Source: Spinacia oleracea
Taxonomy: Eukaryota; Streptophyta; Magnoliopsida; Caryophyllales; Amaranthaceae
Length of the DNA: 64,000 nt
Assembly: GCF_020520425.1 (NCBI RefSeq)
Contig: NC_079487.1
Span: 112,750,141-112,814,140 of the forward strand
Direction: 5' to 3'
Each line of letters opens with the position of its first letter. Position 1 is the stretch's first letter. The notes beneath the pieces are model-generated. The model saw only the letters and a program-made list of their open reading frames with translations. It was not told the DNA's origin and did not search any database. Positions 34,083 through 49,968 of this stretch are shown here, in pieces. The position numbers and the translations under genes were made by a program.

Positions 34083-35206
34083 ATTATGATATTTTTTTTT
34101 ACAAAATATTTAACTAAATATCTTCAAACTAATGCATAATTATAAAAAAAATTAAACATACTCATTTATATTTATTCATCTAATATGTATAGTATATATG
34201 TGTAATATGCTACTTTGACCGACACACCGAGTGAATATAATTTCCATTACTAATGTACCGATTTGAATAAAATATTATAAAAACAAAAAATTAGCAAAAT
34301 TATTATTACGTGGTATCTATTATTGCAATAATTATAACGAATATTTTTTCCATACATAGATACGGAGTAGTTTATAAAAAGGGTAGAGAATAAAATAAAA
34401 TAAAAAATATATTTTAGGAAGTTGTTTTAGGCGGGAAAATTCTACACCAGGAAGTGACATGTGTAATTCCTGGTGTCTGTTTTAGTATATAGTAAAGTAA
34501 TAAATAATAAATTGTTCGATTTTTGGAATTGGGTTATTGTTCATTTTGATTGAGACATGTACAATATGAAGTTTGAATGATGTAGTCTACTACAATATTT
34601 TATTGATTCGGTAGTATTTTTATAGAGTCTAAACTCTAAAAGGCACTTATGAACTTAAGTATGGAGTATGTTGTAGACCTAATTAACTTAATTAATTTTT
34701 ATAAGTTTTATTGAAATTTTGACATGACATGTTATTGACCATTATAAACTCCGTAATATGATATTGTTGAATACCAACTTTCTAACGAAGATTATGATCA
34801 CCATGCTTAGAGAGAAGCTACACACAAGTGCGTCATTCATATCATGCACTCGTGTGTATGGTCTAATTTGCGCCGGCCGCCTAGCTAATTAACTAGTACT
34901 AGTTCGTATATTTTTAAATTTTAATCCCTAGCTTTGTTCTTCGCTGTACTTTTACCCTTTTGGTTTTTACAGATATGCTTTGATCCCTTATCTTTTATCC
35001 TCTAATTAAACGTAGTAGCAATTAAATGAATGACTACAATTAGTGTACAAGCTTTTCCTTTATCTCTTTAAATTATCTTCCCTACTTTTGAAGTGTCTTA
35101 ACTTTTGTAGCACAATTGAGCAGGTGTGATGCTCCTTAGGATTATATTCGTTTGATATCTCATACTCCCTCCCTCTATTTAAGATTTACCATTCTCACCT
35201 CCATTA

Positions 35207-35417
35207 CTTCCTCTGTTTCAATTTAAATATATGGTTATACTTTATTTTATTTTTATGTTTGTTAATATAAACATTTCAACGCTAATATCTTTAATTTTGT
35301 ATTCGTAAAGTTTAAAAAATTGTTGATATTTAGAAAGTATATATATAGAGACGAATGAATAAACCAAGATCTCAGTTAATAAAGTGTAACGTAACTATTA
35401 TATCGAAACAGAGAGAA
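35207..35417. mobile_element. Small Stowaway-like MITE
   Basis: 211 bp between TA dinucleotides with inverted ends CTTCCTCTGTTTC and GAAACAGAGAGAA. Confidence 0.65.
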
Positions 35418-35804
35418 TATGTACTAATATTACATATAAGTACCTTAGCTTAGTCATTGTCTCATTGATGTTACATACAACTAATCATCATCTTGCTCTT
35501 CATATCTTATAACCGTTCATTTAAGATTCAAGAATCAATCAATCACATATTACTTTTCACACTCGATCATATATTCATATGTACTTCCATATGCCATCAT
35601 CAAACATAAATCAACATATACGTTTACGCCGTCCTGATAGTCCCAATGTCCTACATTTACAGTGTGTTTGGATAACTATGGTAGAATGAATGGAGGAGAA
35701 GAGAAAGAGAGAGAAGATAATGGAAATTGATCCTTTCAATTAGTTCGCTTCCCTTCCCTAGTTCACTAAAGTATACTTCGGTAGTGTTATTTTCACCTGA
35801 ATTT

Positions 35805-36045
35805 CAGGTGTCTTATCTTATTGGCCCTAAACTAATCTTATTTTATACGGAGTATTATCTTATCTTATTGACCGTTATCTCATCTTATAAGATCTTATCT
35901 TATCTGAACTTATTGACCCTTATCTTATTAACCCTTATCTTATCTTATTGAAACTTATAGTATTACCTTATGTAATATTTATCTTATCTTATTCTTATCT
36001 TATTGACCCTGAACTTATTTTATTTTATCTTATCTTATTAGACCT
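35805..36045. repeat. Low-complexity TTATC / CTTATCTTATTGACC repeat
   Basis: Degenerate runs of CTTATCTTATTGACCC-type units. Frames across it are repeat-derived. Confidence 0.8.
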
Positions 36046-36334
36046 AAAATAAGTGAAAATAAGGTGAAGAAAACAGAACTTTCGTATCTACGGCTCTACG
36101 TATATCATTCGAACAAGGGAAGATGGACCTCTTGGTCTCATTGATTTTATTCATCGATGAAAAGTCTTATAATATCTACAGTTCTACACAGCGATTTGAA
36201 TGTAACAAATACTTAATAATTGAAATTGAGTCAAATAAAAACTTTCCTAAACTAAAACTACGATCATTTTATTAATTTATAACCTTTTTCAGACAGAGAG
36301 TCTATAGATCCTCATCCGTTGTGCACTTGTGCAT

Positions 36335-36475
36335 GTGATAAAGATTATTTTCATATGATTCATCTAATTACAACAAGTACCTGTGATAAGATTATTTTCA
36401 TATAATTCATCTAATCACAGAGAGTACCTTTGATAAAGAATATTTTCATATGATTCATCTAATTACAACGAAATA
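36335..36475. repeat. Three tandem 46-48 bp units
   Basis: Units start at about 36335, 36383 and 36430, each with GATAAAGATTATTTTCATAT then GATTCATCTAATTACA, differing by a few bases. Confidence 0.88.
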
Positions 36476-36533
36476 TTGATCCTTTTTCCAATGTCATACA
36501 AATTTTCACCAACTAAATACTCCCTAGCTTGTA

Positions 36534-37804
36534 CTCCCCCGTCCCGAAATAATTGAACCGATTTGACCGACACAAAGTTTAATACAAAGTAATTGACTTA
36601 TTATTTAATTAGATGGTACTCCGTTTTTTAGGCAAATTTGCGAAAGACAACCTTTTATAAAATTTTTTGCGAAAACATACCTTAAACTAAATTAAATTTG
36701 CGAATGACAACTTGAATGGATTTTCAGGCGTTGACCCACCTCTTTCCGGTTTAACTTGCTATGTGTCGGTCATGTGAGGCGGTTTTTGCTTATTTCCACC
36801 CTTTTCCCTCCTTTTTTTCCACTCATATAAAAGCTCCTTAAAACCTTAAAAAAAAATGGGAAGATAAAACGAAGGTATACGCACGCCATTAATGAAGCTC
36901 AGCCATCAAGGAACTTCCATTATATGTTGTAAGTCATTCAATTACAAACGTCACTTTCTTCAACTACTTCAAATGATGTTTATTTTTCATTTTTGGGTGA
37001 ATTCTGGGCAAAATTCTGAACACTTTTCACTCCGTTTTTTGCTCTGATTTTTCTTACTCTGCTATACTTCAATATATGGCACCCAAAAAAGGAAAGAGGA
37101 AGGAATCAACATCAAGGAAAAGGAGGAAGAATACGATAGAGTTGTAGAGCCCATTTCACCCACAAAATCGAATCAATTCACAAATTTGGGGGAAAAGATC
37201 CTAATTTTTCTTCATTAAAATTACACAAAATTAAAGAACAAAACTTATCGAAATTAAGTTGTAGAGTGTCGAAAACAAGTTAATTGAGAAGCAATTTCCT
37301 CATATTGAATCAGTAACAAGATTGAATTATTCGCAAATTTTGGGGAAGGAAGAACAGAGAAGAGGAAAAAAAATTAGGGTTTTTTTAAATTTTTTTTGGC
37401 TCCAACTAAGTTTTAAGGGAGGGAAGAGAGGGTGTAGTTAGTAAAATCGGCCAAGTCAAATCGGAGATAGGTGGGTCAACGCCTGAAAATCCATTCAGGT
37501 TGTCTTTCGCAAATTTAATTTAGTTTAAGGTCTGTTTTCGCAAGAAAATTTATAAAAAGTTGTATTTCGCAAACTTGTGGTTATAAAAGGTTGTCTTTCG
37601 AAAATTTGCCTTTTTTTAATATAGATAGGGATATGTGTCAACTTTTTAAAAGGGGTAGGGGGAAGGTGCATGGGACCACAAAGTGATGTGTCAAGGGAGT
37701 AGTTGATATAATATTAATAAAATTTTACCAATTATAGAAATGGTACAAGTAATCTAGGACGGCTTTATAAGGAAAGCGGTGCAAGTATTTCAGAACAGAT
37801 GGAG
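36534..37804. mobile_element. Stowaway-like MITE split by a second element
   Basis: The outer ends CTCCCCCGTCCCGAAATAA and TATTTCAGAACAGATGGAG, each next to TA, form the inverted termini. Without the nested insert (36631-37610) the element is about 291 bp, a normal size. Confidence 0.75.
36631..37610. mobile_element. Long-TIR foldback element nested in the MITE
   Basis: 980 bp with inverted arms of about 130-150 bp: GGCAAATTTGCGAAAGACAA at the left, and GTTGTCTTTCGAAAATTTGCC at the right. The arms share GGCGTTGACCCACC and its complement. Long TIRs and small size suggest a non-autonomous MULE. The T-rich flanks (TTTTTTA) hide the exact target duplication. No transposase. Confidence 0.75.
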
Positions 37805-38557
37805 TACTAAATTGAACTTATAAAACTTAACTAAAACAAAACCGTAGAACAAAGTCTCATTGATGTTACATATATACAATTATTATCATCTTTTCCTAAA
37901 AAAAAAAAAAAAAAACTAATTATCATTTTGATCTTCATGTGTTTAGCCGTTCATTCATTATCCTTATCTATAATATTATTAAATCTCCAAGGCAAAAATT
38001 GCCACGTTGTCATGTTGTCTTTGTGATTTGGCAAGTGAAATGACATGACATGTCATGTGCGCACGTACAAATGCATTACTCAATTTTATTTATTACAAAA
38101 AATGTTAGTATTAATGTTCGAACACATGACCTCTTATTTATAATGTAAAGTGATAACCATCTCTACAATGATATAACATATGTCTCTAAAGTAATGAAAA
38201 ACGACAAAAGTCATTCTTATAAATATTAAAAACTTTAATGCCCGATATATATTTGAATAATAACCTATTACAATTTTTTTACTTAATCTTTCTTAATTAC
38301 TCAAATCATACGTAGAAAAAAAAAGTTAATTGTTGCACTATTTCTTTAGCTAATCAATTGTGTGTTTTTCCAAAAATATACTTCGTATATTTTTTGTCAT
38401 TCAATTTATAATATTTGATACTTTAAGAAATTTCTTATATTTGTAAGCTAATTAGAAAACCAAAGTTTCATACGAAGTACCAATCAAGTAAGACTTGAAA
38501 AAATAAAGTATCTACACTTATGAACTATTCTGAAAACCCTCATATATTTAGAGGATA

Positions 38558-38839
38558 ATCCCTCCATCCCTTACTACTCAGGCTGTTTCTATAAATGACA
38601 TACTTTTTATAATATTATATTATTTTTCTCACTTAACCACGGACCCATATATATTCATATTTCTTAAAAAATATTAAAAAATTCAATCCATCCCACCCCT
38701 TTATTTGACACATATTCTACTAATTATATTTTAAAAAATACCCCACTATCAACTACCACCTAATAAATTAATAAGCTAATTAAGTTGCTTAAAACTTTGT
38801 GCCGATCAAATCGGGACAAGTATTAAGGGACAAGGAGAG
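38558..38839. mobile_element. Stowaway-like MITE, related to the 6366 copy
   Basis: Ends ATCCCTCCATCCCTTA and TAAGGGACAAGGAGAG, next to TA. The body shares CCCCACTATCAACTA and CTATAAATG with the element at 6366-6690, so both belong to one family. Confidence 0.65.
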
Positions 38840-39343
38840 TATTCTCTAATATTGGCAACAAATTAAATAAAAAAAATACATTACGTTTTGCAAGGAAAAC
38901 AATTGTTGACCAAATAACAAACACAATAAAATCCGGGGCATTGTCTGGTTCACTAGCTAACCAGTTATTAGTTAAACTTACGTTGTACGTAGTACTTAAT
39001 TAATTCAATCATAAAAATCTCTGTACCATTATGTTTGAGGATATATTCAAGAATCAATAACATATTAACAGCCACTTACTTTCATACTTATATGTCCATG
39101 TGGCATCAATGGCATCAAACAAAAATCAAGGTGTACTTCTAAACCAAGTGAATGGTTCTTATATGTTTGTGTTTCCTAACCCTACGTTTAGCGAGTGATA
39201 GCAACTATCAAAATCATTTTATGTTTAAGGAAGGATGTCTTGATCTACTGGTTAAAATAGAGATCACGTAATGTATATGATAGGTCTTAAGTTCAAAATG
39301 TTTAGTAAGTGATGGACATTATATGTCGTAGATTGTTTGTTTG

Positions 39344-39344
<1 letters not shown>

Positions 39345-39396
<52 letters not shown>
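39345..39396. repeat. (TTA)17 microsatellite
   Basis: An uninterrupted run of about 17 TTA units. Confidence 0.95.
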
Positions 39397-39479
39397 GTTC
39401 TCATGAGCTACAAGGTAAATACAAAGTACATATATAGACTATCATTACTAAGTTACTAACCACTAGAACTTGAGACAAT

Positions 39480-40736
39480 GAGACGTAGCATACATAGACT
39501 TTCAATACTAACTGTAGGGGGCTAAAAACGTACAGACGTCCCTTTCCCCTTTTGTATTTTCCGGACTTGCATGGGAAAAAAAGATCGTTTTTGTAAAGTA
39601 AGTTTTAATGGTTTAATGAAATTCGTTTGAAAATCACTAAACGCATCAAACTTTGACCAATATATCGAAAAAGGTGATAGGTAAGAATTGACTTGAATTT
39701 TGACTATCCAAACCCCAAGGGGAGCCAACTACGAGAATCGCGCTAGCTTAGTGACGTTAATTGGTTTTTCATTAGGAAATCGAAAGGGAATGGTGCCCCT
39801 ACGGCTTAATTAGAACATTGAATTTCGATGGAGTCGGCACCAAACATTTTGGAAAGGCCATGACTCTTTGGATAAGGCAAGGAATCGAAACCAAATAGAG
39901 ATCCAGATTCGGGAACAAGACACTTATTTAGAAGTGATTTGAGCATGGTAATATTCAAACAAGAATTTTTTTCGTATAGAAAATCCTAGCATGAAGCTAC
40001 TTTTGGCGGGTTTGCATGCATATTAGAATATCGACTTTGTTAAGTATGGTGATCGCTTTGCTTTAATCAAATTAACGGGAACCTAGCCCGGTTTGTCCAA
40101 AAATTATCTTGTTAAACGTGATTGGTCTATTTTTGTAGATTGTTGTATTTAGTATGTGAGGTGATGAAAATAATAAACAAGTTAATCAAATCATCACAAG
40201 AGAATGGTGCATAGATGAAAATATACACCACCTAGTCCTAGAAGGACTAGCTGTAATAAAGTGAATGGATTGTAAGGGTGTGACGATCGATTAAATAAGC
40301 AATGTAGAGCATAAATAATCGAAATTGCATGAATAATTGAAGTTTGCATGTTTGGAGACTTGGAATTCAAAGGGAGAAATAATATTCAAGTATGACATAT
40401 TTTTCCCTTGAATGGTACCAAAGTTGTATGAATCTTACTTTAAAGTGAGGTTACTCACTAAAAAGTATCATCGATTTTGAACTTGAAATTGAAAATCGAA
40501 GTTGGAAATTGAACTTGGGTTTAGAACTTGAAATTAGGAAGCTTAATGTTAAAAGAAAGGATGATTCAAGCAAGAAAAATCCTAACTTTAATGTGCTCCA
40601 AATGTTGAAAATATTCTAGTTTAAAGAAAGTTTGCTCTTCTTTAAACATCCCCAAACTTAAAAACTTGAACATGAAACTTTGTGTTTATAAGTTCTAGTT
40701 TGAATAAGGGTTTTCACGTACTTCTTCCAACATCCT
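39480..40736. other. Unidentified non-coding sequence, possibly retroelement-derived
   Basis: No open frame of note. Phrases such as GATGGAGTCGGCACCAAA and AATGGTGCCCCTACGGC look like untranslated parts of plant Gypsy elements, but I cannot name a family. It abuts the LTR at 40737. Confidence 0.35.
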
Positions 40737-42078
40737 TGTGAAGGAAATAATGCCCTTGGTCCAAGTTTGCATTTAATGCTAAGTCTAATAAATGTGGTTC
40801 AGTATAAATTAACAAATTAATAATTCAGTGAGATCAAGTGATCTGAATGCCTAACTAGATGCCGCTTCAGTTCAAGTGGAATGAATAATATTAATCCACA
40901 ACTTACTCTTGACTGAACCCGTAGGGTCACACAAATAGTATGTGAAAAGATCAAGTATTTAGGTGAATATAATATTCAGTAAATACTCTATTTATGGACA
41001 TTCGGAAAGTGGTGGATCTCGGTTCCAGTGGGAGCTAAAATCATCAAAAGGCAAAGAAAGAATATTTGCCGGAAATGAAGATATTACCGGAAACGGAAAT
41101 ATGGTTCATAACGGAAATATAAATATTATCGAAATGAAGATATTACCAGAAATGGAAATATGGTTCGTTTCTAAAAATATTAACGAAAATAGAAATATTG
41201 TCGGAATCGGAAATATTGCCGGAAACGGAAATATTATCGGAATCGGAAATATTGCCGAAATAGGAAATATTGTCGGAATCGAAAATATTATCTAAAACGT
41301 GAATATTGTCCGAATTGAAAATAAATTCCGGAATCGAAAAACGAATCGGAAGCACGACGAGCGACTGCGAGACGCAAGGCCCAGCGCCCAGCAGGCTAGT
41401 GCCAGCAGCATAGCAGCAATGGGCCAGCGCCAAGCGTGGGCCTGCAGTGTGCGCGCCAAGGCAACGTGGGCAACAAGGCAGCGTGGGCGGCATGCCGGCC
41501 TTGCGCGCCAAGGCACAAGCCCACACGCCTAGCCATCAACTTAGGCACCAAGTTACATGGGCCATAAGTTGTTCATTTTCCTAAATCCTACGTTAATTAG
41601 AATTCTAGGATAGATCTAATACTTAATTAGTGTTTGATTATTCCTAAAATACTAATTGGTTATGTTTAATTATAATCCTAATGGGTTTAGTTATTCGATT
41701 CCTAGTAGGAGTATACTTCCCTATTTCCCACTCTATAAATATGTGGTTCATGATCACAATTTATAATATATAACATATATTGAATTCAACTGAGATTAAT
41801 ATTTTTTTGCCTATCACATATTGTGAGTTCTCGAGTACATAAAACTTAGAGAATATCCTAGTTGGTTGAACCTAAGGCGGATGCGAACGTGCTGTGGACT
41901 ATCTACAGAGGGACGATATTTGGATCTCTTACTTGTTTTTGTTCGGTTCGGGAGCAGCTAGGGAAGGAACGCATCACATAGTATGTATACTAAGTTATGC
42001 TAATTGACTATGTGGCAATTAATTTGGATTCTTGACTTTATGATTTTTTCGCATGAATATTATTGTTCATACCTAACA
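40737..42078 (+). repeat. 5' LTR (1,342 bp) of a truncated LTR retrotransposon
   Basis: It starts TGTGAAGGAAATAATG and ends CATACCTAACA (TG...CA), one base before a primer binding site. A TATA box (CTATAAATATG) lies at about 41733. It contains a GGAAATATT array (41041-41335) and a GC-rich patch (41340-41540). No second copy of this LTR lies in the window. Confidence 0.82.
41041..41335. repeat. Tandem array of ~18-bp GGAAATATTGYCGGAAT units inside the LTR
   Basis: At least a dozen degenerate units of CGGAAATATTRYCGGAA type follow one another, upstream of the LTR TATA box. They give a spurious Asn/Ile-rich frame. Confidence 0.85.
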
Positions 42079-44752
42079 GTGGTATCACGAGCCTCTATTA
42101 ATTCCATAATCAATTATAGTTAACATGGATTAAATTTTATAAATTTGCAAAGAATTAAAGGGGTGAATTAATTTGGTGTAATTAATTGCAAATTCATGCG
42201 ATTATTAATTATATGTTCGCAGGATTTTCGGCAGTTTTGTCAATAATGATCTGAATCTTATGTTTTTATAGTGAATTCCGCATGTAAATGGCGTTTTAAA
42301 ATTTTGACAAAAATATTATGTCGGACCCAAAATTCCCTAATTCGAAACCTAACTATGACTTTACGGAGGTTTCAGTTTTTTGAACGCAAAATTTGTAGTT
42401 TTTATGATGTTAAATTAAATATTTGTGAATCTTGTAAATCTTAAATTAATAATTGACGTACTGCATATGTTTAACAGATTTAAGGACTAAATTCGTTAAT
42501 TATGCAACCTAATTTGTAATTATAATTAATTTGTTTAATTTCAAATAATTTGGAATTTGTTTTGATTTTCATAATTAATTGATAATTTAATTGGGATCCT
42601 AGGATTAAAACCACCATAGAAATTTGTTAAATTGGAATTTTAAATTTTTCATGAACCTGGATTTTAATCCCTAAAGATCATGTAAACGAAAATTGTTTTA
42701 ATTAATAAACTTTCGATTTTCGCCTAAATTTATGAAATTAATATGAATTATTAATTTGTCATGAAATTTAAAATTATAAAAGTTTCGATTTTTATGTATA
42801 AAACGTTCACGAACTTGCACGCACGAAGCAACGGAAAACCTAGTGACACCTTTAACGGGTGTTGCAATGGTGCGGGCATGCGACGACGAGAAAGGGAGGT
42901 CATCGCCCATGCAGTGCTATGGCAGCGAGCAAGGCACAAGCGCGCGCACAAGGGCTACGGGCCTGAGCAATGTGTGCTGTGTGCGAGTGAGCGAGCAAGG
43001 TGAAAGGGGTAGCGCGCGCACAGGACCACCGAGCGCTGGCAACAAGGCATCGAGTGATGCCCTCGTGCCATGTGCGTCTGCCTGCACGTACTGTGTCGCA
43101 CCCAGCTAGCGATGGCGACGAGGCATAAAGAGATGCCCTCGTGCCATGCGCGCACACCCAACAGTATTTGCACGCCAGCGAGCGCTGGAGCGAACAAGCG
43201 AGCCAGCTAGGCGAGGTTGTGCGATGGCTTTGGGCCATGCGTGCACTTGCCTGCGATCTGCTACATGGGTGAGGCATGAGCCTTGCGCCTGTGTGCCTTT
43301 CCTTGGCCCAATTGTTTGTTTTAATTTTTCGTTGAGCGACGAATTTAATTAATTTTCATTTCGTGCTTATAATTTTCTCGGAATTTAATTTTGTCAGTTT
43401 AATTATTATAATTAATTTTATACTAATTATTTAATAAAATTAAAACCTTGATAAAATATAAATAATTAATTTTAATCAACTGAAAAATAATCAAGGGATT
43501 TAAAATTATCTTATATGAGCTTTAAATTTTAATTGAATTTGTAGTTTCGGTTGGACTAAGAAATACATTTTATGTTTAAAATTGGTAAAGCATATAATTC
43601 TTGGTTTGAGTGGGAACTTTTATTCATAGTTATTAAACTCTTGATTAGATCCTTATTCCTTTAAGGTTAACAACCTGATTAGATCTAATAAGGTCAAAGA
43701 ATTCGTAGATTCTTGAGCCTTGATTAGTTGTTGCAAATGTTTATGTGATGCATATTTTTCTGCTAAGTTGCTAAGTGGATCATTAATTGATAAATGAATG
43801 GGTGAATGGTATATTGCAAATATATTATTTTACAGATTGCGGAAAGTGACTAGTATGGCCCAAATAGGATAGTAAATATGGTATGTGTATCATTAATTTG
43901 AATGTAAAATATGGTCTAATGCACCATGGTTTTTTATTTAAATATGGTTTACGTACCATTAATTTGTTGTAATTAATTTTAATTATTGCAAATCCTATTT
44001 GATGAAAATGGCGTCTCCCATGGTGAAATTCAAGAACGGAGTTTCCAATCCATTTTCAAGGCGGAGTTTGAAGTTGAAGCTTCAAGATGAAGTCGGGCCA
44101 TACTAGATCACATTTAAATCTTATGCATGTTTTGAGATATTTCTTGCTTTAAATATGTCTTGATATTATGCATGAGATTCAAATCTTGATTATGTTGCAT
44201 GATTAAGGATTTCAGTTCACTTAAAATCTAACCAACATAGTAAAAGCTTTAAGTTCCAAAATGTAAAATTGAGTTATAAGGTGTCATTCCAAAATAACAC
44301 TTATTCTCACCTTTAAATCAACTAGTAATAGTTTTCCGCCATAGCGAGGTGTTAGTTATTGATTCAAAGGGGTAAGGTACACATTAGTTGTGACTACATG
44401 TTGATTTTGGTTGAACTCAACGGTATAAGTAAAGAGTCTTTTTATGTTGGCAAATGGGATAGGTTTTCCTAATAAGTTCTTAGACGTACCTATCAACCAA
44501 GAATAGTTTCTAGACAATTAGCAACGGATTTGCTTACCTAAAATGTTTTAGAATTAAGTCGAACAAATAATGTGCTTAATTCTTCAATGATTTTGAGGAT
44601 CTTAGATTCATTTTATTCACATCGGAACACATAAACTAGAATAAAATTATTAATAAATTTCGAATTATGCATGATTGCCTGAATTTAAGTTTATTAAGAG
44701 CATTTATGAATAGTTATTTATTTGTTTATTCTTTTCAATTGCAGTTTTAATT
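42079..44752 (+). other. Long untranslated leader of the truncated retrotransposon
   Basis: About 2.7 kb separates the LTR from gag, unusually long for Copia. At 42830-43310 a GC-rich, Ala/Arg-coding-looking block carries an imperfect repeat (GATGCCCTCGTGCCATG occurs twice). Overlapping frames on both strands come from base composition, not genes. Confidence 0.55.
42080..42094 (+). promoter_or_regulatory. Primer binding site of the 40737 element
   Basis: TGGTATCACGAGCCT lies one base after the LTR. It matches the tRNA-Met-type complement used by plant LTR elements. Confidence 0.8.
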
Positions 44753-45590
44753 ATGGCAAACAACAACAATCTAAACATCATCAAGGGTTCTGAACTTATG
44801 GTCAAGTTGAACTTAACAAATTTTCTTGAATGCGAAAGGAAACTGATGGAAGTGCTAAAACTCAATGGCATTGAGTATGCACTGTTCTACTCCATGCCAA
44901 GCTCCTATGCAAGAGACATGACTCCTGAAAGACATGCCGTCTGGGAAGCGGATCTCAAAAAGGTCATGAGTCTCATGCTGAGCAACATCCCTAGTGATTG
45001 GCCTAGAAGGTTTGTAGCTTACGAACCATATATGCTTCTCGGGCATCTAAGGGATATCTGTCGTAGAAGCACAGAAGAAAGAGACCTAAATGTCCATGAA
45101 TTGATTCAATCAATGAAAGGGCTAAAGGTTAATCTTCATAACAAATGTTTCAGGCTTGAAGTCCAAGAAACACATGCTCAAGTCCTTCGCTCTAGGCAAA
45201 GAGTTGGTAAACCACTTAGAGATCATGTGAACTACATGTTATCATTGTTTGAACACTTTAGTCTGTTAGGTTCACCAATAAGCGAAAGGATGGTTGTCTC
45301 CATCTTACTCAACTCTCTTTAGGATGGATTTAAACACTTCAAGCTATTCTATATGAGTGAACCAAGAGAAGAAACAATTGGTGAGTTTATTCGGCTTGTT
45401 AAAAATGTTGAAATAGTACTCGAAAGTGAAGCCAAAGGTAAGTTTACTCAAGGCTAAAGGGAGACCTTTCAAGAGAAGTGGAAAGTCCAAGGGCAATTCT
45501 GAGCCAGTTCCCAAAAATAAGACAAAGCAGGTCAAATCCACATCAAGATGTCTCTATTGTAAAGGAATTGGCCATTGCAAAAGAGAATAT
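44753..45590 (+). pseudogene. Copia-type gag, broken by stop and frameshift
   Basis: The frame at 44753-45322 encodes a Copia capsid (KLNLTNFLECERKLMEVLKLNG, then PERHAVWEADLKKVM and LRDHVNYMLSLFEHF). A TAG stop interrupts it at LLNSL; homology goes on in the same frame (DGFKHFKLFYMSEP) and then in another frame to a partial zinc knuckle (CLYCKGIGHCKRE). Sequence then changes abruptly to Helitron-like DNA. No protease, integrase or RT and no 3' LTR follow, so this is a dead 5' fragment. Confidence 0.85.
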
Positions 45591-45596
45591 TAGTCC

Positions 45597-45841
45597 TCTT
45601 TCGACTTTTCAACTCGTTTCAACTCAATATTAGTCCTGTTTTGACTTTTCAACTCGTTTCAACTTCATCCAAAATTAAACACTCTAATAATTAAAAAATA
45701 AATATAAAATGAAACTTAATCCAAAATAAAAAACTAATCTAATATAATATATAAAACACAACAGTTGTTATATATACATAAGAGTTTTATTTTAACTTAG
45801 CAATTTAATAGAATTCGTGCATTGCACGGGCTAAAATCTAG
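45597..45841 (+). mobile_element. Helitron-like element inserted in gag
   Basis: The 3' end shows hairpin CGTGC-ATT-GCACG then GGCTAAAATCTAG, followed by T at 45842. The 5' limit is uncertain; a candidate TC start is at about 45595, where a 40-bp segment (AATATTAGTCCTCTTTCGAC...) is tandemly repeated. Non-coding and non-autonomous. Confidence 0.55.
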
Positions 45842-46292
45842 TTACTAATATATACAACTCCATTCAAATCAAACACTCTAATAATTAAAAAATAAATCTA
45901 AAATAAAATTCAATCCAATATTAGAGCGTCACGTAGGAAATCTAATGGTTTTGGCTAATGAAAAATAAGATTTCAAAATTATTTATGAATTCAAAAAGTC
46001 GAGTGCCACGTAGGTAAATAATTATGTAACACGTAGATATTTTTATCAATTAATTACTAATATTACGTATATACAACTCCATCCAACTCAACTACTCTAA
46101 TAATTAAAACAATAAATCTAAAATAAAATTCAATCCAAAATCAAACACTAATCTAATATAATATATATTTTTTTTCTTTTTGGTGCAATCTAATGTAATA
46201 TATAAAATACATCAGTTAATACATATATGAAATTTATTTCATTGTAACAATTTAATAGAATTCGTGTATCGCACGGGTTAAAATCTATTAAT
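45842..46292 (+). mobile_element. Second, degraded Helitron-like copy
   Basis: It repeats the internal sequence of the previous element (ACTCTAATAATTAAAA, then AATCTAAAATAAAATTCAATCC) and ends with a weaker hairpin (CGTGTATCGCACG) and GGTTAAAATCTATT in place of CTAGT. It stops about 150 bp before the PP1 start codon. Confidence 0.5.
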
Positions 46293-46442
46293 CAAATATT
46301 CAAATATACTCAACTATCATCCTCATCGATAGTTATTATCAACCTATCACGCCTCATCAACCAGTCTTTCTTTCAAATTTCTAGGGTTTCGGTTCCTCAA
46401 TCGATTTCTACAAAAAGCTCTAAATCCATTTTTTCTTTAAAA

Positions 46443-49968
<3,526 letters not shown>

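Noticed and set aside
38043-38058. 16-bp perfect palindrome ACATGACATGTCATGT
   Set aside because: Short and without loop or context; expected occasionally in AT-rich DNA.
41143-41526. Ala/Arg/Cys-rich frames on both strands at 41143-41532, 42843-43352 and 63507-63976
   Set aside because: All lie in GC-rich parts of LTRs or a retroelement leader, open in several frames at once because of composition, and have no domains.
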